The notes under the pieces: generated by a model
Told to the model about the DNA's origin: nothing
The model's database searches: none
Seen by the model: the letters and a program-made list of their open reading frames with translations, nothing else
Program-made: the position numbers and the translations under genes
Part shown: in pieces, positions 13,877 to 17,275 of the stretch
Numbering within the stretch: position 1 is the first letter of the stretch
Layout of the letters: every line of letters begins with the position of its first letter
Assembly (NCBI RefSeq): GCF_040096615.1
Contig: NZ_JBBMEJ010000031.1
Location: 1 to 17,275, forward strand
DNA: 17,275 bases
Source: Blautia_A aquisgranensis
GTDB taxonomy: Bacteria; Bacillota; Clostridia; Lachnospirales; Lachnospiraceae
Direction of reading: 5' to 3'

Positions 13877-14110
13877 TCAGCCATTGATCATGAAGTTCAT
13901 GAGCTTGTCGATGTCCTCTTTCTCAGCAGCAACGATCTCAAGCTCCGGAATCTCTCCGCCGGAGAAAATGTTTGCAAGAGATACATACTGGGAAAGTTTG
14001 GATTTCAGGTTCAGTCTGTCTCCCTCACCTGTTACAAGCTCTACTCTTCCTTTACAGCTGTCAATTACCTCGAAAAATTTATCAATATCTGTAATATGTG
14101 TTACTTTCAT
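13877..14110 (-). CDS. Small conserved-looking protein of unknown function (77 aa)
   Basis: The 77-residue acidic protein begins MKVTHITDIDKFFEVIDSCK and ends DKLMNFMING. It is predicted soluble, with a single Cys (C19) and alternating strand/helix character. I recall similar short proteins across Lachnospiraceae, sometimes mislabelled 'polyA polymerase', but know no function. The ATG at 14108-14110 is chosen because AAAGGAG lies 9 nt upstream; the frame stays open 22 codons further up but without a ribosome site there. It has its own promoter and a weak terminator, and sits between two CobW-containing operons on the same strand. Confidence 0.8.
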   Translation of the reverse strand: MKVTHITDIDKFFEVIDSCKGRVELVTGEGDRLNLKSKLSQYVSLANIFSGGEIPELEIVAAEKEDIDKLMNFMING

Positions 14111-14161
14111 TTCAAAAATCTCCTTTCCTATTAAAGGGCTGTTCCTAACTCTTTCCGTTAG

Positions 14162-14190
14162 ATTATACCCCAGCATCCTTAAAAAAGCAA
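14162..14190 (-). promoter_or_regulatory. Promoter of the 77-aa gene
   Basis: On the minus strand TTGCTT (14185-14190) and TATAAT (14162-14167) are 17 bp apart, 52 bp upstream of the start codon. The rest of the gap up to 14245 shows only a weak AAACG/CGTTT dyad (14228-14243) after the upstream gene's stop. Confidence 0.65.
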
Positions 14191-14245
14191 TCCCTGTCAG
14201 TCAAAACACTTCACAAACATTCTTTATAAACGCTATTCCGTTTTG

Positions 14246-15280
14246 TTACATTTCGTGAATTTCAACTGTACAGTCTTTCCTGCCTTTTTTCCATTCCATC
14301 AGATATACTTTTAATCCAAGGGAATCCCTGGCTGTGGTAAACGGCTCTTCTCTCAGAATCTCTGCTTCGATTCCCTGTACCTGCAGCTCTGTCTGCTTTT
14401 CCCGGGCTTTTTCCATCAGAGCTTCCTGAAGCTCATCTGCCTCTTTTCCAAAAGACCGGTTTCCATACTTTGCACAGGCTTCCTGAAGCTTCCCGGAAAG
14501 AATCTCCGTTACCCGGATATGTTTCGTCCTGTGAAGCATCGCTGCCAGCTTTCGTGCCACACATTTGAACGGAATTTTTCGGTAGAGCCCAAGCCATCGT
14601 AAAAAAGCTCTGTCCCCTGCCTGCTCTGCGATCGCTTCCATCACTGCGATCGCTTCTTCTGAAGGAACCCACGGATCTTCTCTTGGCACGATATATTTTT
14701 CCGGCACTGCCGGATAACAGCAGTAATTCAGCGGTGGAAATTCCACCAGAACGGCAAGCTTCTCTTCCAGTGCATTGCAGCTGTCACCACCAATGTAATC
14801 ATATTTATCACGCAGGATCGCCAGACGATACTCCAGCTGCCGGAGATATTCATAACCCGGTACCCAGAAATGCCCGATCTGACTGTAATCGTAGAGATAT
14901 TTTTCCAGAGTAAGTGTTTCAAAAAACAGAGTGACTACGGTATCATCCTGATGCACCACCAGAATATACTCTCTGCCCTGACGGCTCAGATCTGCCAGAA
15001 GTTCTCCTTCATAATCCGGCTTATACACACCTGTCATTCTTGCATTTCCAAAGACAAGAAAACTTTCCACCGCATCATTCATAAGATACACAAGACGGAT
15101 CTCTCCATTTTTCACATAAGAAAGTTCTCCCGGTACCTCTTCTGCCGGAACCAGCTCAAACTGATCCTCTCCAAGAAGTCCTGCCAGCTTCTGAAACACC
15201 TCCGGCAGCTCTTCAAAGGCGGTCTCCGAAACATATCTCTCCGGTGCAGCATTCCCTTCACGCTTACTTCCAGTATCCAT
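14246..15280 (-). CDS. Uncharacterised protein, possibly DUF3878 family, coupled to a CobW GTPase
   Basis: The 344-residue soluble protein has no signal peptide or membrane segment. The middle (about residues 130-200: WVPGYEYLRQLEYRLAILRDKYDYIG, then NYCCYPAVPEKY with a CC pair at about 188-189) and the basic helical C-terminal third give no enzyme motif. I think it is DUF3878, from memory and with moderate certainty. Its first 17 bp overlap the 3' end of the upstream CobW-type gene, and a GAGGTGAT ribosome site lies inside that gene, so translation is probably coupled and the two proteins may work together. It is the last gene of the PPOX-CobW operon. A role as client or partner of the GTPase is inference. 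Confidence 0.7.
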   Translation of the reverse strand: MDTGSKREGNAAPERYVSETAFEELPEVFQKLAGLLGEDQFELVPAEEVPGELSYVKNGEIRLVYLMNDAVESFLVFGNARMTGVYKPDYEGELLADLSRQGREYILVVHQDDTVVTLFFETLTLEKYLYDYSQIGHFWVPGYEYLRQLEYRLAILRDKYDYIGGDSCNALEEKLAVLVEFPPLNYCCYPAVPEKYIVPREDPWVPSEEAIAVMEAIAEQAGDRAFLRWLGLYRKIPFKCVARKLAAMLHRTKHIRVTEILSGKLQEACAKYGNRSFGKEADELQEALMEKAREKQTELQVQGIEAEILREEPFTTARDSLGLKVYLMEWKKGRKDCTVEIHEM

Positions 15281-16196
15281 CGATCACCTCTTTATTCAGC
15301 TTTTCTCCGATAACGATCATGATCTCCTGACCTAGTTTCGTGGGCTGTATACAGGTTTCGTGCCGGGTGGCATTGAGTTCCAGCCATTGCCCGTCCTCTT
15401 TTTTCAGAAAACCTTTTACGCGAAAAACATCTCCGCAGGATGGATCTGTCAGAAGTTTCTCCGCTGTCTCCTTAAGTTTTTCCTCACTCATATGCACATT
15501 CATGAAAAACAGGGAATCAAATCCGCCGCCCTCCGCATAGGATTCTTTTACGTAGTCTTCCGCTACATAACCGCAGTTCAGTATCTTCTCCATATCTTCA
15601 TCTGTAAGTTTATCCCAGTTTCCATCCAGGATCTCAGCATCCAGACGGCGCTTGCACTGAATCTGCTCCAGTGCACGGTTCAGATGTTCCTTTGTGCTCT
15701 GGATCTCATCCTGTGCCGCATCCTGGCTTCTGCTTAACAGCACACAGCCTGCATCTGCCACCTCGGAAGCCAGAAGATAGTCAGCTCCCGGTGAAAGCTC
15801 CTCTGCAAGCTTCGCATCTACAATAGCGATCACATTTCCGATCTCATACCACTTATCAAGAGGTTCCTCATGAAGTGCGTCAAAAAATTCATCCACATCA
15901 AAAATCCCGGAGGGTTCCACGATCACGCGGTCATATCCGCACATTCCCATGGCGATCAGCTTTGTCTTAAAGCGTCGTCTGTGACAGTCCGCATCACAGC
16001 CGCCGGAAACCATCTCCAGCTCACAGTTATCGCCCATCAGATCCTGAAGCAGCATCATATCCACATTCACTGCCCCGAAATCGTTTTCCAGAATTCCGAT
16101 GTTCATGCCTTTTTTCAGAAGATAGGAGGCATATTTTTTTATAAATGTTGTTTTTCCGGATCCGAGAAATCCTGTTATCAGATCAATCTTTATCAT
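15264..16196 (-). CDS. CobW/COG0523-type GTPase with altered metal motif
   Basis: The 310-residue protein has Walker A GFLGSGKT (9-16), the strand ILENDFGAVNVD (35-46), VIVEPSG (91-97) and SRSQD at the guanine-specificity position (155-159), all typical of COG0523 G3E GTPases. Where canonical members have CxCC, this one has GGCDADCHRR, with C67 and C71 four residues apart and H72 next to them, so any metal site is different. It has no His-rich stretch. The C-terminal CobW_C-like region covers about 225-310 (FFMNVHMSEEKLKE, RVKGFLKKEDGQWLELN). AAAGGA lies 8 nt before the ATG, and the gene starts 10 bp after the PPOX-family gene and overlaps the next gene by 17 bp. The metal and client are unknown. 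Confidence 0.88.
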   Translation of the reverse strand: MIKIDLITGFLGSGKTTFIKKYASYLLKKGMNIGILENDFGAVNVDMMLLQDLMGDNCELEMVSGGCDADCHRRRFKTKLIAMGMCGYDRVIVEPSGIFDVDEFFDALHEEPLDKWYEIGNVIAIVDAKLAEELSPGADYLLASEVADAGCVLLSRSQDAAQDEIQSTKEHLNRALEQIQCKRRLDAEILDGNWDKLTDEDMEKILNCGYVAEDYVKESYAEGGGFDSLFFMNVHMSEEKLKETAEKLLTDPSCGDVFRVKGFLKKEDGQWLELNATRHETCIQPTKLGQEIMIVIGEKLNKEVIDGYWK

Positions 16197-16206
16197 ATTT
16201 TTTCCT

Positions 16207-16695
16207 TTACTTTTTTATCAGCTCTCTGGCCTGTTTTCCGGAAATATGTTCAATCTGAAATCCGATCATTCCGAGAATGCTCCACTCGCTGTCAATGGCT
16301 GCATTCCGCTCTTCTGTCGTACCTGCCGGATGATATTTGTCTGCCATTTTTTCGATCGCAGAACGGATCTCTTTTTCGTCTTTCATGATACGGACTTTTC
16401 CAAAAGCGATCACACTTTTAAAATAGCTGGTGTATTCTTCCGGAACGATCTGATCCTGTCCGATCACGCAGAAGGAAGCCTTGTCACACTGCTTCACCAT
16501 ATCCATCTTGTAGCCTTTTTTCGCTCCGTGAAAATAAATCTTATCTTTTCCATCATAAAAATAGCTTAAAGGAACCGCATACGGATATCCATCCTCCCCC
16601 TGAAGTGCCAGTACACCGGAGGTTCCGTTTTCAAGAATCTCCTTTACAGCTGTTTCTTCCAGTGCTTCTCTTTTTAAACGCATTTCTCTGAACAT
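16207..16695 (-). CDS. Pyridoxamine 5'-phosphate oxidase-family (NimA-like) flavin-binding protein
   Basis: The protein (162 residues from the preferred start) has the FMN split-barrel pattern of the PPOX superfamily: an N-terminal helix, then GVLALQGEDGYPYAVPLSYFYDGKDKIYFHGAKKGYKMDMV and the strand SVIAFGKVRIM. This is the NimA-like branch, which includes 5-nitroimidazole reductases and many proteins of unknown substrate; some bind FMN or haem. The ATG at 16693-16695 is preferred because the ATG at 16705-16707 directly abuts AAAGGA, too close for use, although the larger frame (166 aa) cannot be excluded. It is the first gene of an operon with a CobW GTPase and a DUF3878-like protein. Confidence 0.85.
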   Translation of the reverse strand: MFREMRLKREALEETAVKEILENGTSGVLALQGEDGYPYAVPLSYFYDGKDKIYFHGAKKGYKMDMVKQCDKASFCVIGQDQIVPEEYTSYFKSVIAFGKVRIMKDEKEIRSAIEKMADKYHPAGTTEERNAAIDSEWSILGMIGFQIEHISGKQARELIKK

Positions 16696-16760
16696 ATTTT
16701 CCACCATTCCTTTTCTGTCCGGTCATCACAGCTTTCCAGATCTCTGCTTCTGATTCGGAC

Positions 16761-16791
16761 GATTATTAGTATATAATCATTTACCGGTAAA
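16761..16791. promoter_or_regulatory. Promoter region of the PPOX-CobW operon with two dyads
   Basis: On the minus strand a -10-like TATACT lies within a perfect 6-6-6 dyad GATTATTAGTATATAATC (16761-16778). Directly upstream is a perfect 12-bp palindrome TTTACCGGTAAA (16780-16791), which takes up the spacer region where no good -35 is seen (TTTTCT at best). The weak -35 and two adjoining dyads suggest a regulated promoter. The regulator cannot be named from sequence. Confidence 0.5.
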
Positions 16792-16832
16792 GAAAAGAGG
16801 CCATTCTGAAATTTTATCTCAGAACAGCCTCT
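16780..16832 (-). terminator. Terminator of the TRAP substrate-binding protein gene
   Basis: AGAGGC-CA-TTCTGA (16796-16809) pairs with TCAGAA-CA-GCCTCT (16819-16832), two 6-bp stems with a 2x2 internal mismatch. On the minus strand TTTTCTTT follows. It lies about 35 bp after the stop codon of the dctP-like gene. Confidence 0.85.
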
Positions 16833-16867
16833 TCGCTATTTCATTTTTTTATTATAATCTATGAAGA

Positions 16868-17275
16868 TTATTTTGTAAACAGGCTTACAAGCTCTTCACC
16901 ATCATCATAGCCCTGGTTTTTCAGCTCTTCTACGAACCACTCGTCTACACCGTCTACAGCCTCTTTGAAGGAATCAATATCCATGTCTTCCTTCTCGGTA
17001 AAGGTCACACCGTTTTTCTCTGCCCAGCGTGTTCTGATCTCGTCATCACCGGAACGGTTGATATAACGCTCATACTCAACTGCTTTCTGACCACACTCGT
17101 CAACAACGGCCTGCTGCTCCGGTGTCAGTGCATCGTAAACGTCCTGGTTGATACAGAAGAACAGACAGTCATAGATCGCATCCCACATGGAGCAGTATGG
17201 CTGTACTTCCTGTACGCTGGCTGCATCAATTGCCGGTAACGGGTTCTCCTCGCCCTCTACTGTGTTCTGCTGGAG
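16868..17275 (-). CDS. TRAP transporter substrate-binding protein, DctP type (3' part)
   Basis: The frame is open to the window's right edge, giving the C-terminal 135 residues. The stretch NTVEGEENPLPAID followed by VQPYCS is the conserved DctP signature around the ligand-binding hinge, and the following helices (DALTPEQQAVVDECGQKAVEYERYI) match the family's C-terminal lobe. The mature protein captures carboxylate- or sugar-acid-type ligands outside the membrane for the DctQM membrane subunits. The start, signal peptide and ligand-binding Arg lie outside the window. It is directly followed by a terminator, so any dctQ/dctM genes must lie upstream on this strand, beyond the window. Confidence 0.9.
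   Translation of the reverse strand, partial: LQQNTVEGEENPLPAIDAASVQEVQPYCSMWDAIYDCLFFCINQDVYDALTPEQQAVVDECGQKAVEYERYINRSGDDEIRTRWAEKNGVTFTEKEDMDIDSFKEAVDGVDEWFVEELKNQGYDDGEELVSLFTK

Noticed and set aside
1..17275. tRNA, rRNA or known riboswitch genes
   Set aside because: I looked for T-loop GGTTCGAATCC-type motifs, clover-leaf arms and familiar riboswitch cores in the intergenic regions and saw none; covariance-model searches could not be run.

Overview
The window (about 45% GC by eye, strong GGAGG-type ribosome binding sites, many TGnTATAAT or TATAAT promoters, short intrinsic terminators) looks like chromosome of an anaerobic Firmicute, most likely a Lachnospiraceae gut bacterium. The basis is family content recalled from memory (DUF4317, an Rpn-type PD-(D/E)XK protein with a GRAE-repeat tail, the pth-mfd-foldase order, CobW-type GTPases, a TRAP transporter), not a database search.

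Left part (1-2640). The 3' end of an unidentified gene is followed by a leftward gene for a single-pass exported protein whose 5' end runs through a ~100 bp repeat bounded by GGGGACGG/CCGTCCCC. A rightward small heat-shock protein gene (hsp20) follows, with a degenerate CIRCE-like operator, a sigma-A promoter, a long leader and a terminator. A second copy of the repeat's 15-mer lies just after hsp20. Next comes a monocistronic phosphoribosyltransferase-like gene whose PRPP loop lacks the usual acidic pair. A bidirectional terminator closes this part.

Middle (2641-6200). A leftward Rpn-family nuclease-like gene (TTG start, 12-bp in-frame repeats) is divergent from a rightward two-gene operon: a DUF4317 protein and a Cof-type HAD phosphatase. 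That operon ends at a strong shared terminator.

Right part (6200-17275), all leftward. From upstream to downstream: the end of a TRAP transporter substrate-binding protein with its terminator; an operon of an FMN split-barrel (PPOX/NimA-like) protein, a CobW/COG0523 GTPase and a DUF3878-like protein; a small 77-aa protein with its own promoter; and a probable operon of a His-rich CobW GTPase, a second CobW-like GTPase fused to a YcgQ/DUF1980-like domain, pth, mfd, and (after a terminator and its own promoter) a lipoprotein foldase of the SurA/PrsA type.

The most interesting theme is three different COG0523 (metallochaperone-type) GTPases within 4.6 kb. One has a canonical CxCC site plus three 23-residue His/Cys repeats. 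One has lost CxCC but gained a C-terminal domain with a CC pair. One has an altered CDADC motif and is translationally overlapped with an uncharacterised protein. Together they look like a local metal-handling (probably zinc) module whose transcription may run into the tRNA-recycling and DNA-repair genes pth and mfd. The metal, the partners and the regulator are inference; no Zur or other metal regulator is visible in the window.
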